This document shows, one piece after another, positions 54,540 through 64,000 of a stretch of 64,000 nucleotides of DNA (positions within the stretch are counted from its first letter, which is position 1; each line of letters starts with the position of its first letter). The notes beneath the pieces were generated by a model. The model was not told the origin of the DNA, ran no database searches, and worked only from the letters and a program-made list of their open reading frames with translations. Made by a program: the position numbers and the translations under genes. The stretch comes from Thereva unica (lineage: Eukaryota > Arthropoda > Insecta > Diptera > Therevidae), in NCBI GenBank assembly GCA_949987705.1, contig OX465286.1:21217676-21281675 (forward strand), read 5' to 3'.

Positions 54540-55420
54540 TTGTAACTTTAACGCCGTTTGTTCTTGACGCAGTAGGTATCGGGTAATATAGAGTTCATAA
54601 ATCTTTGGAATGTTTTAGTGGCATTTCTCAACCCGAATGGAATAAAACTATACTCAAACTAACCAAATGGGTTTGTTACTGCGGTTTTTGTATATCCGAT
54701 TCAGCCATTGGTATTTGATGATAAGCACGAACTAGATTTAACCTAGAGAAAAGCCTTTTCCTTGGGCTATAGGGTATCTGTCAGGAACTATCTGTGCGTT
54801 CATATGCCTATAGTCTCCGCACGCTTTCACTCCACCTGTCTTTTTTTGATACATACAAGATGTAATGGAGATGCCCAAGGGCTTTTTGAAGGACGGCATA
54901 TCGCTTCGCGGACCATAACTTTAAGTTCCTCCTTTGCCTTCTTATATTTCTCGCCTTCATGGCTGTTCATAGACTGGTTGTCTTGTAGTAATGATATGAT
55001 ATCTAACCGATACTCTTTGTGTGTTTGTCCGAGGCCTTGATGAAATTGTGATTTCCTTTGTGATTCTTTTAAAATATCACTGACGGCTGTCTGATGGTTA
55101 ATGGTGGAAATGCCGAAGAAAATGTGTGGTGGATTTCCCCTTTAATAGTTAAATTAGTTTTTTCCATTAATTCATTATTTATTCTTCAGATCTATAAGCA
55201 GTTCATAATGTCATAAAAACATTGGCATAAACATTGGCAATAAGGAGAGTCCATGCGAACGAGCGACGAAACCCAAGATTTCACTCCAAATATAGTTCGC
55301 CAAATGTTGAAATTTCTGTGGAGTTGGCAGCGTAGAGAATTAAAGTGCCTGGCTCTGGTTTGTTTTTACAAAAAGAAACTGGTACGACTGAAAGGTGGGA
55401 TCAAGAATCGATTAAAGATA
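54540..55420 (-). pseudogene. Gypsy RT and protease remnants
   Basis: On minus: LYAANSTEISTFGE and LGFRRSFAW (protease C-terminal half), later KKTGGVKACGDYRHMNAQI and DRYPI (RT block 1), then LVRAYHQIPMAESDIQKTAV, TNPFG and FIPFGLRNATKTFQRFM. The YxDD palm after that block is not present. Frames shift several times. Confidence 0.7.
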
Positions 55421-55789
55421 TTTTATTGCTGCGTCTGTTCTTGATATGTAATCGTGTTTCTGAGTTGAGGTTACTGTTATAGGATTGGTTATTGGCAACC
55501 TCGTTTGATGACTTCCTATTTAATTTTACTGATTTTATGTTTGCTCAAATGAGGACGGTTTAAGGCACCAAAACGCTTGCTGTCATAATTTGCGGTGGGA
55601 AAAACATACTTGATTCTCAGTTGAATTAGAACAGCTTCCAGATCTGTGGCGAGTGGAACTTCGATTACGACTGCGAAGACGACGATCCCATTTGCAGCTA
55701 CATGTTGAGTCATGGATTTTCTTTTTAGTAGCTTTATCACGGAAATTACTTATGATTTCGGAAAATTGTCTCTCCAATCTCTTGATCCT

Positions 55790-56487
55790 CTCTTCCTGTT
55801 GCGTACCGTTATTACATCTGGAGGACGACGCACCTATGGCATCTATGTACTTGAGCTACTTGAGGACTATTTGCTACGATTCGATCAGCAAATTCAGATA
55901 ATTTCGTCACAGACACTCCTTCATTAGTAGCTAGGATGCATTTCACAATTGTGGGCATGCATCTCATCCACAGGGTACGCAAGATATCCTCTGACGTACC
56001 AGGGTTAGCGAGTTTCTTCATCTCTGAGAAGGAGTTTTTCCTTTGAGTGATAAGCCTGACAGCAGTTTTGTTAGTTGTCTTTCTTGAGAATCTGACAGCT
56101 GGGTAGTTAAATGCGAAATAAACATCGTGATCCAGAAGGCTTTCAATAATGTCAGTAACGAGAACTAGAAAGTCTTCATCTAAAGCGCTGATGACGAAAG
56201 CATATTTAGCCGCATCGGACCGCACTTGCCGCGCTTGAAATAATGCTTTCGCCTTTGCGAACCATAATTTTGGCACACTGTTTCCAAAATTTAGCTGAAT
56301 GAACGGAGATGACGCCCGATGTATTAAATTTGTGTGAATTTTCCGCTGCTACTTCAGATGATGATCTGCAGCCACCACATGATACACAGCCTGGCTCTTG
56401 CTTAACTTGACCACACGGAAAACCGAGACTGTTGTTCATTTCTTCAAAATTAATAAGTGTGTTCAGCTTTTCTTCTATTTCACTCAT
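55790..56487 (-). pseudogene. Gypsy gag
   Basis: ATG at 56487 on minus: MSEIEEKLNTLINFEEMN, a Gln/Cys/Ser-rich linker, SGVISVHSAKFWKQCAK, then in the next frame PKLWFAKAKALFQARQVRSD, AAKYAFVISALDEDFLVLVT, later EMKKLANPGTSEDILRTLWM and LSEFADRIVANSPQV. This is the gag core of 412/297-like gypsy elements. Frame changes at about 56210 and inside the core. Confidence 0.75.
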
Positions 56488-56608
56488 TTATGAAAGTTTA
56501 TAACCTTCTAATTTTGAAATTTGATGTTCTGAATTCGGTTGACCATGAGACTTATAAAAACCACAAGGCCAAGTTTCCAGGATAGCGTTGAATAATTAGA
56601 AAGATGTA

Positions 56609-56858
56609 CAATCAGCCTTATTCTCGTTGTCGAGTGACGTGACAGATATGTCACTTCGACTTTAAAGTGGTATTCTCATTCAATCTAACGTGGTCAATCT
56701 AACAGATTTCTGGCAAACAAGTCGACTAAATTCGTATTCAATTGTCGCAAGGTGGCGTGTGAAGCGACATTTCCCTCGATACGCGTGAAGGCATCGATAG
56801 TTTCATTCCACTGGATCCCTCGTAGTCACGCACTCGCCAACGAGAAAGAATATCACTT
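56609..56858. mobile_element. MITE, TTATTCTCG family, 9-bp TSD (copy 2)
   Basis: Same family as 23119-23361: CAGCCTTATTCTCGTTGTCG on the left, inverse on the right, with GTCGCAAGGTGGCGTGTGAA in the middle. AAAGATGTA is repeated exactly at 56600-56608 and 56859-56867. A 9-bp duplication is typical of Mutator-type elements. No coding sequence. Confidence 0.75.
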
Positions 56859-57639
56859 AAAGATGTAGAAATTGGTAAAAGTGGTGGGGGAGCAATTTAA
56901 ATAAAGGGGGTGCAGTAATATTTACCATATCATAAAATAAACACATTAATGTTAAAACTTTCGTTGTTGAGACTACATAAACAATTAAAAAATATTTTAA
57001 AAAATTTTATAGGATTGAATTTGGCCAGGAAGAATGGAAAGCACAGGTTAATGGCTTGAAAAGGGTTGTGGGAATGCGCTTTATGGCTGCAACCAGTGTC
57101 CCGTTGATTTTTTATATCACTTCAGTCGCTGCCATGTGCAATTTTATGTATAGAACAAAAAAAAACTATAAATGTGGTAATATCATTAAAAGGTTTCAAA
57201 GATTAATGGATTGAAGTTTTATTTGTTATAAAAGTTATAATTTTTTTTCCAATAAACTTAATGAGATAATGTCTTTATTTATGAGTTCGAAACAGTGTTA
57301 CCGTTCTGCTACATATGTAGTAGTTTTACTACCTTTTTAGAAAAAAATGATAGTCTACTACACTACTACACCAAGTTATCATTCTACTACATGTTTTTCG
57401 ATAATTCTAATGTTTTTTATTCATGGCTAAGTTGATCGCAACCTTAGAATAAGAAATACAGGCAAGTTCCTCACGTATAAAATCCGTGTTCGTGAGCAGA
57501 GTGAAATCTGGGGTCAGTGACTGTTGAGGGTTTGCCGACTGTCAAGTTAGTCAGATTTTGTTTACATTAACTGAACTAGCTACCCATTATTATTTCAGCG
57601 AAAACATAGCTTGACGCTCATTATGGCAACTCGATGTAC

Positions 57640-58800
57640 CTAAATAAGGCAATAAAATGAATACTCTTAATCTAAAACAAACTCGGGTTAGTTACACCAT
57701 TTATAACTCAAGAAGGGCTGGGCCGATTTTTATGATTTTTGATTAGCTGGATTGTCTCTGTTCAAAATAGCAAAATAACTTTTAAGACATCGGACATTTC
57801 ACGAAAAAAATGTATGAAGAAAATTCAATTTCTCATGCATTTTGTACGGAACCGCTATTTTGATGATATCACGATATACATATGAGTTCCAATGAGGTGA
57901 TTTGGTGTAGAATTATCATTCCCCATTCATGAGCGTCATCCCATTTGTACATTTGGGAATGCATCTGGAGAATGGTGAACGAGCTTATTTCAACACATCG
58001 AATATTACACAACGTGCTGAAACACCTCCAGCGACAACTTTGACCAGTTTCTTTTCGTTTCGCGAAAGCGATCCGTTTGCACGAACTTAGTTGTACTCTG
58101 AGATGCCGCGTTATTATACTTGGAACGCTTCATCGAAGAAATTTCAACGTCGAAAGCAAGGCAATGCGGTTCCTGATCATCTGGATGGGCGTTCTACTGA
58201 TGCACTTGGTCGCGTTTACACAGTTCATCCGAAGAATGACGAATGCTTCGTCGCTGGTGAATGTTCGTGGGACGATATCATTTGAATTACTTCGAACTTG
58301 TTTCTGCATCTCCATGTCAGATACGCACATTATTTTGACATGCTTCTCATCGAATCCACGAGAATTGTGGAACCAGTACAAGGATGACATGTCAGAAAAC
58401 ATTTTACACCGACTTCGTTTCAGCTCAGGGAATCCCGATCTCGAGGTGAATGACGAAATACATAACCAGGGTTTGCTTTTGATCGAAGACATGTGTTACC
58501 TCATGTGCGGCAATTTGTTATTCAATTTGCTTGCCTCAAATCATTGACTCTTTGCCGGTTTATGAAGAAACAGCTGATGACATACATACGAGTTGCATTA
58601 CTAAACGATCCATCTGCCGAAGATCTTTCTAAGCAATTGCTGAGTATTAATAATTGATGTGTTCTTGTCGACGAATCGAACGGATTGATTTCGTATCCGC
58701 CGAATTTTTGCATGCACTCACCATGAAGATCAACAAATCACAAGGCCAATCCTTGAGTGTTTTTGGTCTGAATATAGAAAATGAATATATTTTAAAATTG
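57640..58800 (+). mobile_element. Helitron fragment
   Basis: Helitron-type leader with CGGGTTAGTTACACCATTTA and TAACTCAAGAAGGGCTGGGC, then parts of the Rep-helicase protein in plus orientation. The termini (5' TC, 3' CTRR with hairpin) could not be fixed. It occupies the middle of the surrounding hAT-like element. Confidence 0.65.
58090..58780 (+). pseudogene. Helitron helicase (PIF1-type) remnants
   Basis: Frame one (58090-58285): RYYTWNASSKKFQRRKQG, then DALGRVYTVHPKNDECFVAG, the conserved stretch before the helicase. Then, shifted, SLVNVRGTISFELLRT, ELWNQYKDDMSENILHRLRF and NDEIHNQGLLLIEDMCYLM. The central Walker motifs are deleted. The C-terminal piece near 58715 reads MKINKSQGQSLSVFGLNIE, the INKxQGQS motif VI. 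It is a broken relic of a replicative helicase. Confidence 0.8.
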
Positions 58801-58896
58801 ATTTAAAATAAAAAAAAAATATGCTACCTCTTTTTTCAAAAAGGTAGTAGATTTTACTTCTCTCAAAATTCTTCTTACGGTAACATTGGTCCGAAA

Positions 58897-61800
58897 TTAC
58901 AATGAGCTGAATCTATATGGGCAATTCTCCGGAACTTTTAACCTGCTTGTCGCTTCAAAATTTTTATGAATTACAATTTTTGTAGGAAGATTAAAAATAA
59001 AAGAAGCTATCGATAATGTTAAGAAATCATTAATGAGCAATGAGGTATAAGTACGAAGTCATTTAAAACGATATTTTGCAATGAAATTTGAAAAAATGTT
59101 CCGTTACCTGTCACTTTTCGGCCTGTCTTTAGCGCTAATCTGAATGAAAAACTATTTATATTTGTGATAGGAAGCGTTGACACAAATAGTGAAAAGTGAA
59201 AAATTGTAGTTTAACTCTTAAGGAAAAATGCAGTTGTGTTCGGTGCAGTGTCAAATCGCTATATTTTCCAAAAAACAACTCTGAAGTTTGTCCCTAGGTT
59301 TTGACGTCAAAGTTGTAACCCGCATGGTAAGTCGAAGAACACCGAATTGTCTCATTTTATCATAAAATTTTTTAAACGCACTTATTGTTCAGACACTAAC
59401 GAACATGTGCATACATTTTGTGACAACAATAAGTTGAAATTGGTTGACTTTTGGGCAAAACTGGCTAACGGGAACGTAGGTTACATTTAAATGTCAAAGT
59501 TGTAACCGCAATTAATTTGCTCATATTACATTAAATTCATCCCCGTAAAATTTCTTATGACGTATTGTAACTAGTTAAATCATATGTAACGTTTTTTTCG
59601 CTTAAGTTGTTTCATGAATCTTAAAAAAAAGTAATTTTAGCGAATGTCAAAATTGTAACCATGTCAAATTTGATGTCAAAATTGTAACCATGTCAATATA
59701 ACCATGTCATAAAAAAAATATGCGCATTGAATTTTTTAATGTTCTACATCAGAAAACATTTATTTATGAAATAAGAAACACAAAAAATATCATGGCACGG
59801 TTGTGCTATCAATTTGAAATTTCATTTTTCCAATTAGCTCAGGTTAAAGGTTCTGGAGAATCGCCCATATGTATTTTTCTAGATAACAGATGTAATAAAT
59901 TAATCCTTTTAATTCATCACTGCCTTACTACTAAAACGAACAAGCTACATATGTGTTAATGGACTGGATATAACAAAAAGACCAAAAAATTATCTTTTAA
60001 TTCCACCTTACTATCCAGGAAGTACTCGAGTCCCCCCGTCCTCCGGGTTTGCCACTTTAACATCATAGAATATAGCTTTCGGTTGAACAACCTTGTTGAT
60101 ATTCTCCCCCTTCTATCCCTTAACGTTTCATTTTTTTTGTCAGTATGCTCTTACCATAGAAAACAGAATCGTATATTGGTTTTGTTGTTCTTGTAAAATT
60201 CTTTTAAATTGCGTCATTATAAAGAACGAAAAGCACAGGAAAGAAGCATTTTTCGTGGCTCTGTGCGGGCTCCTTCGAGCATATTCTGATCTGATGCTCC
60301 CTAGATTTAGGGGATAGGCATTAAACTATGCCATCTAGGATAAAGTTTTTGGCTAAGGGGAAATAGACGAGAAGCGGTGGCAACCATCATTTTCGTATTA
60401 TCCCTATCACAAAATCATCCCCTAATCTACACCTTTTGTCACATATAAAATAAAATATATACTTGTATGTATAAGTCTATAAATGTACACAAACACATAT
60501 TTTCTCTGCCTGCCTTGTTGACTTTTGTTTTCATTGTGTGTTAAACAAACAAATTCCCTTTTTTTATTCCCCTGCCATTTTTTTTATTTTGCTTGTATTT
60601 GAGAGAAAATTGAAAATAGGAAAATTGAAGCTTTTACATTCTCCTCCAAAGTAATGTTTTTAAAGCTCTTATTTCTCCTCATTTCCCCGTATATTTTGTT
60701 GTATTTCCACCCCAAGCTGTAATAAATTCTCAAAGCGAGAGGCAAACGGAAAAGCTTAAAAGCTTTCATCCAGGGCGCAACGCTTCGATTTCAGTTTTAA
60801 GTTTTCTCGCTAGATGGTTACGAAATGCATAGAAGGCTTTTTGAAAGTATTTTTGTTAAACTCTTATTTTGTAGTTGATGTAAAACCTTTAAAACTTTCG
60901 TGTCGAAAATAATGTTTTTATTTGTTTGTTTGTTTTTATCGAATTTCAACATTGATAAAATTCTTGTTGTCTTTATACTGCATATCACAAAGGGAGCTTT
61001 TATTTTAGGTATAACGTGTAGTGTACAGTAGTAAATCCGCTCCTGATTAAAATAATTCTTCATAGCCAGGTTATATTCTTCTCTTTTCTATACAGACATC
61101 CTAATATTTAGAATGAAGGCTTTTAGCTTTCGACGCCATCCCTGAAAGGAGCTCCGGATTTTTATGTATGTATACCCCAGGAATGTGATTTTCTTTATGT
61201 GAAAGACAAGCCCTCAAGGATAACTTTTATACTGTCGACAGTTCTGCCATTGAGTACAATGTCGAACGGCACAAGTCGGTAAGATAAGTAGAGGGATGAA
61301 TAAAATAATTTACAACACCCACATACGGTTTTATTCCATCAGCTACTTCCTTCCTAATACTATCGTGACTGAACGATGACTTTTCTTTGATCGAGCGGGA
61401 GATGACTTCCTGCTTTAGCGATGGCAGGATAAAGTGCATTGAACTTTTTTTTGTTAATAGTGAAGGCAAAAAGGAATGAAAGTTATCTGGGTTGCGGAAA
61501 ATGAAAAGACGAAGGACCATTCCGCAGAATGGATTCCAAACATGAACCTCTGGGATGGTTCCAGTATTTCTAGCAAGGACGATGAGCTCTCTGCGGATAT
61601 GCACAATTACTTACACCAAATTTTTGACTACCCAACCAAGGTGCCTAATGTCGCAGGCTAAGGAGTACATCTTTTTGACATATTTCTTACATCCTATACG
61701 GTTCTTTGTCGATGCTGTCTCTGCTTTGGGCAACTCGGATGATTGCTTTGGGCAACTCGGAAGTAATTGTTTATTTTCCGTATTCATCGTCTGCCAACAC

Positions 61801-62239
61801 ACATCCAGTTCTCAAAATGACAACTTTTCACTATTACAAAGTCAACTTGTAGGGGCTTATTGCTTTTTTTTAAAGCAATCGCCTGGGATTTATGTTTCCG
61901 TAGTGTCACATCGAGCCACGCTGCGGTCTACTGGTTAACCTGGTCGAATAGATGGTTCAATGGAGAATGTATTAACACAATCAAAGCTAAAGAGTCCAGC
62001 TATAAAGAGTGCAGGGCTGCGACAGAAGGGTTGCAAGCTTTTCCAGCAGCCGGCATTGACCGCGATACACTAATGTCCGAGATGCTGTAGATCAAGACCC
62101 TATTTTCCTAGATCACGCTCTAGAGTAGGTTAGAGCACCCTGAAACTTTCAGGTTAAGAGTACTTTGATAGCAGCTGATGACTGCCCGGTTCCCAGGCCC
62201 AAGTGGCCCAATATCTACTGATTCTAATAATGTAGTTAT
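58897..62239. other. No confident gene; GTTGTAACC repeats
   Basis: ATGTCAAARTTGTAACC-type units occur at about 59309, 59491, 59645 and 59673. The rest is AT-rich. A plus frame at about 61945-62088 (SNRWFNGECINTIKAKESSY) resembles the WFxxEC linker of LINE ORF2 proteins but is too short to assign. The 61227-61604 minus frame is not recognised. Confidence 0.4.
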
Positions 62240-63009
62240 CTATTTCATATATATTTCATATATTGCATATATTTCAGTCTGGAAAACAGAAGACCATTTC
62301 CCCATTGCATACGAGACATTCCCAGCGGGAAAAATAAGGCTTCAACTTGCGTTCTGTAAGTACTCCTGGTAATCCGTGGAAGCATTACTTTAGGAAACCC
62401 ACTTCATTTCTTTTTTTACATTGATGTCCTAGGGAGGTAAGGTATAAGCCAGCTTTATCTTACCACTGCATTACTGGTAAGGCAAAAATATGCACTAGCT
62501 TTGCTTACCTCTACATTACTGGTAAGGTAAGGCAGAGGGCAATTGGTTACTTTCAGCTTACCCTTGCCTTCCTTAAGAAGCAGACGTTGCCTACTGCTTA
62601 CTTTTGCATTACAGATTACTTTCAAGGAAGGCTTACCCTATACCTTTCTACCGGAAGCATTACCTAATTTCCCGCTGGGTTGCAATTGGGTCCTGCGACA
62701 TCAGGCCCTGCACCATGTTCCATATTTGACCCGTCGGTAAACCAATGGAGACTTTCTTGGACCCCAAGAAGTATAAGCTCCTCCCACTCAGAGCGATCCG
62801 AAATAATCTCTCTGAATTTCCTTTGGAACCGTAGTTCACACGTAGTTCGCGAATATGCAGAAAATTAAAATGTTTGGAATAAAGTTTGGGGATATCCCAA
62901 TGTCCTTTGATAGTTCAATGATATATCAAATCTTATGGCAGCTGCTTTGGCCAGAACGGTAAATAGGAAGCAAACAATCTCTGTCTATCGGCTAAGTGCC
63001 CTTCGAGCA
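62240..63009 (-). pseudogene. LINE RNase H fragment, split by MITE
   Basis: On minus: ELRFQRKFREIISDRSEWEE, then LHWFTDGSNMEHGAGPDVAG (RNase H first Asp), the MITE at 62321-62679, then NVSYAMGKWSSVFQTEIYAI (the Glu block). The two halves read through once the MITE is set aside, which proves the order of events. RNase H in this context is the R1/LOA/I group. The later part is decayed. Confidence 0.75.
62321..62679. mobile_element. MITE, CCCAGCGGG family, in LINE RNase H
   Basis: Begins CCCAGCGGGAAAAATAAGG and ends CCTAATTTCCCGCTGGG; the interior has repeated TTACTGGTAAGG and GCTTACC motifs. TT flanks both ends. It splits a LINE RNase H frame precisely. Third locus of the family after 19973-20548 and 46577-52747. 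Confidence 0.8.
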
Positions 63010-64000
63010 TTTTTTTTATGTGGCAGTGCTAAGCTGAGGAGTCACCCTTTGTACTACTAGTCCGTCATGTCATTTGTCTCGTCATGGTGCAATGTCTAGC
63101 AGTAAGCTTAGTACGGAGGAGGGGTGGGGGGGTTTAGGTTAAAGGTTGAAAGGTACGGGGGTATTGAAGAAGGTGGTGATGAGCCCTGAGTTTGAACGCT
63201 TGGATGTTGTAGGAGCTCGGAAATACTGACTGTGAGAGATTATTCCACAGTCGAGTTGTTCTATTAACAAACGAATCCATATCTTGTTGAGTGCGTGAAA
63301 GGGGTAGTTGCAGGTGAAGGGAATGAGACGAGTGGGCTAATCTGGTGTTGCGGGTGTAAGATTGCCGTGGAGGCAGAAGAGCGTTCAACTCGGAGGAACA
63401 GTCACTATGATAGTAGCGATAAAATTTTGTCAGTGCTGCTACATTCCTACGGTGGCTCAAGGGGTCGATGGTGGAGCAGGCGGTGTCGTCATCAATTAAT
63501 TTGAGTGCCCTTTTTTGCACCTTATCTAACCATGCAAAGGGAGTTATTGGAGCGCCGCCCCAAACGAGGGAGTTATATTCGAAAAGAGGCCAAATGTAGG
63601 ATTTATAAATAACAGCACGGGCCGATGGCTGGAGGAGGAACTTGCACCTCTTAAGAAATCCCAAGCACTGGGATGCTTGTTTGGCGATTTGGAATATGTG
63701 GTCATTCCATCGCAAGTCTTTGGCTAATGTCACGCCTAAGATGTGTAGGGATGGGTCGGCCATTAGTTGAACTTCACCTACTGCCAAAGGTGGAGAGGTG
63801 TTGAACTTCTTTTTGGAGATAAGACAGTACTTGGTTTTGGTTGGGTTGGTGGCATGAGTCTTTGTATCGAAGCTGTACGAGTAACGTACAGTACCGTCGT
63901 CAGCGAAGCTGAGAAGTGGGTTGGAGGGGATTGAAAGCAGGTCATTTATAAAGATGAGAAAAAGGGCCGGTGATAAAATTGACCCCTGGGGGACCCCCGC
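63010..64000 (-). mobile_element. Jockey-like LINE 3' part, runs off the window
   Basis: T-run (poly-A) and ATGTGGCAGTGCTAAGCTGA, then 3' UTR and the ORF2 end. It continues to the right edge, where the RT block GVPQGSILSPALFLIFINDL is being read. It inserted next to the LINE RNase H fragment. This is the best-preserved copy of the family here, but about 100-130 bp after the FADD box are deleted relative to 24.9 kb. Confidence 0.9.
63134..64000 (-). pseudogene. Jockey-like ORF2 C-terminal half
   Basis: On minus: GVPQGSILSPALFLIFINDL, LLSFADDGTVRYSYSFDT (FADD replaces the usual YADD), then after the deletion NPTKTKYCLISKKKF, LMADPSLHILGVTLAKDLRW, IYKSYIWPLFEYNSLVWG, VQKRALKLIDDD, LSHRRNVAALTKFYRYYHSD and TRLWNNLSQSVFPSSYN. 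The last 218 codons are one open frame ending at 63134, which is the native C-terminus. The protein reverse-transcribes the LINE RNA at the target. Confidence 0.88.

Larger units (their letters stand above)
53460..56490 (-). mobile_element. Ty3/gypsy element, antisense, decayed
   Basis: On minus, from right to left: gag (56487 to about 55800), protease, RT, and integrase (to about 53460). All frames are broken by stops and frameshifts, and neither LTR is visible. It is a separate family from the gypsy piece at 2164-3569. A 237-bp MITE lies at its 3' edge and a 9-bp-TSD MITE beyond the 5' end. Confidence 0.8.
57293..58888. mobile_element. hAT-like element split by a Helitron
   Basis: Left end CAGTGTTACCGTTCTGC, right end inverse of CAATGTTACCGTAAGAAG, with mirrored TAGTAGTTTTACTACC and GGTAGTAGATTTTACT blocks inside. 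The flanks GTTCGAAA (57285-57292) and GTCCGAAA (58889-58896) match at 7 of 8 positions. Only the terminal parts are its own; the central segment is Helitron sequence. Confidence 0.7.

Noticed and set aside
61227..61604. 125-codon minus frame as a host gene
   Set aside because: No family, Ser/Leu/Ile composition, no conserved block or splice context seen.

Overview
The window looks like a transposon-saturated stretch of an insect nuclear genome, most likely a fly. The grounds are AT-rich composition, short TTAACC/TAACC runs, and many decayed copies of typical dipteran elements: BEL/Pao, Ty3/gypsy, Ty1/copia, R1/LOA-type, jockey-like and RTE LINEs, hAT, Tc1, a Helitron and many MITEs. The species cannot be fixed from sequence alone; a tephritid-like fly is only a guess. 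There is no bacterial, rRNA or CRISPR content. Almost every convincing protein signature belongs to a transposable element, and every element protein seen is truncated, frameshifted or interrupted, so this is a layered record of insertions rather than a set of cooperating genes.

Layout. 0-4.5 kb: a hAT MITE with a perfect 8-bp target duplication (1346-2015), the 3' end of a gypsy element with its LTR (2164-3569), and two tRNA-like segments in opposite orientation. 4.9-12.6 kb: a nest. A decayed LINE tail carries a large palindromic (foldback-like) element (5632-12243). The left arm of that element carries an R1/LOA-type LINE (about 5728-10805). The LINE carries a jockey-like LINE 3' end (7300-7618) and a palindromic Tc1 element (8178-9874). 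12.9-15.3 kb: LINE and gypsy fragments and two tRNA-like sequences. 17.7-19.1 kb: a decayed hAT transposon with a perfect 8-bp duplication. 20-23.9 kb: a MITE and copia remnants. 23.9-26.3 kb: a jockey-like LINE (minus) carrying a young hAT MITE. 26.4-27.3 kb: a diverged arm of the palindromic element and a BEL integrase tail. 28.8-32.7 kb: LINE remnants (minus) and a tRNA-derived SINE whose tail resembles the jockey-like LINE tail. 33.0-34.1 kb: a MITE and degenerate repeats.

34.1-38.8 kb is different. It is very T-rich on the plus strand (A-rich with CAA-type runs on the minus strand), carries few recognisable elements, and ends at a short, GC-richer open frame with a good 3' splice site on the minus strand (38685-38768). 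I read this, cautiously, as the last coding exon and long 3' UTR of a host gene on the minus strand, the best candidate for non-transposon genic sequence here.

39.2-64 kb: retroelement gag remnants, nested TIR elements, an RTE LINE (about 43.4-46.4 kb), a BEL/Pao element lacking its 3' end inside a MITE (46.6-52.7 kb), a palindromic MITE and an antisense gypsy element (53.2-56.5 kb), a 9-bp-TSD MITE, a hAT-like element split by a Helitron (57.3-58.9 kb), and antisense LINE pieces (62.2-64 kb). The strongest directly visible evidence is the set of exact or near-exact target duplications and the very long inverted repeats. No intact mobile element and no clearly new functional system was found; the most novel material is the palindromic elements and the LINE-SINE tail relationship.
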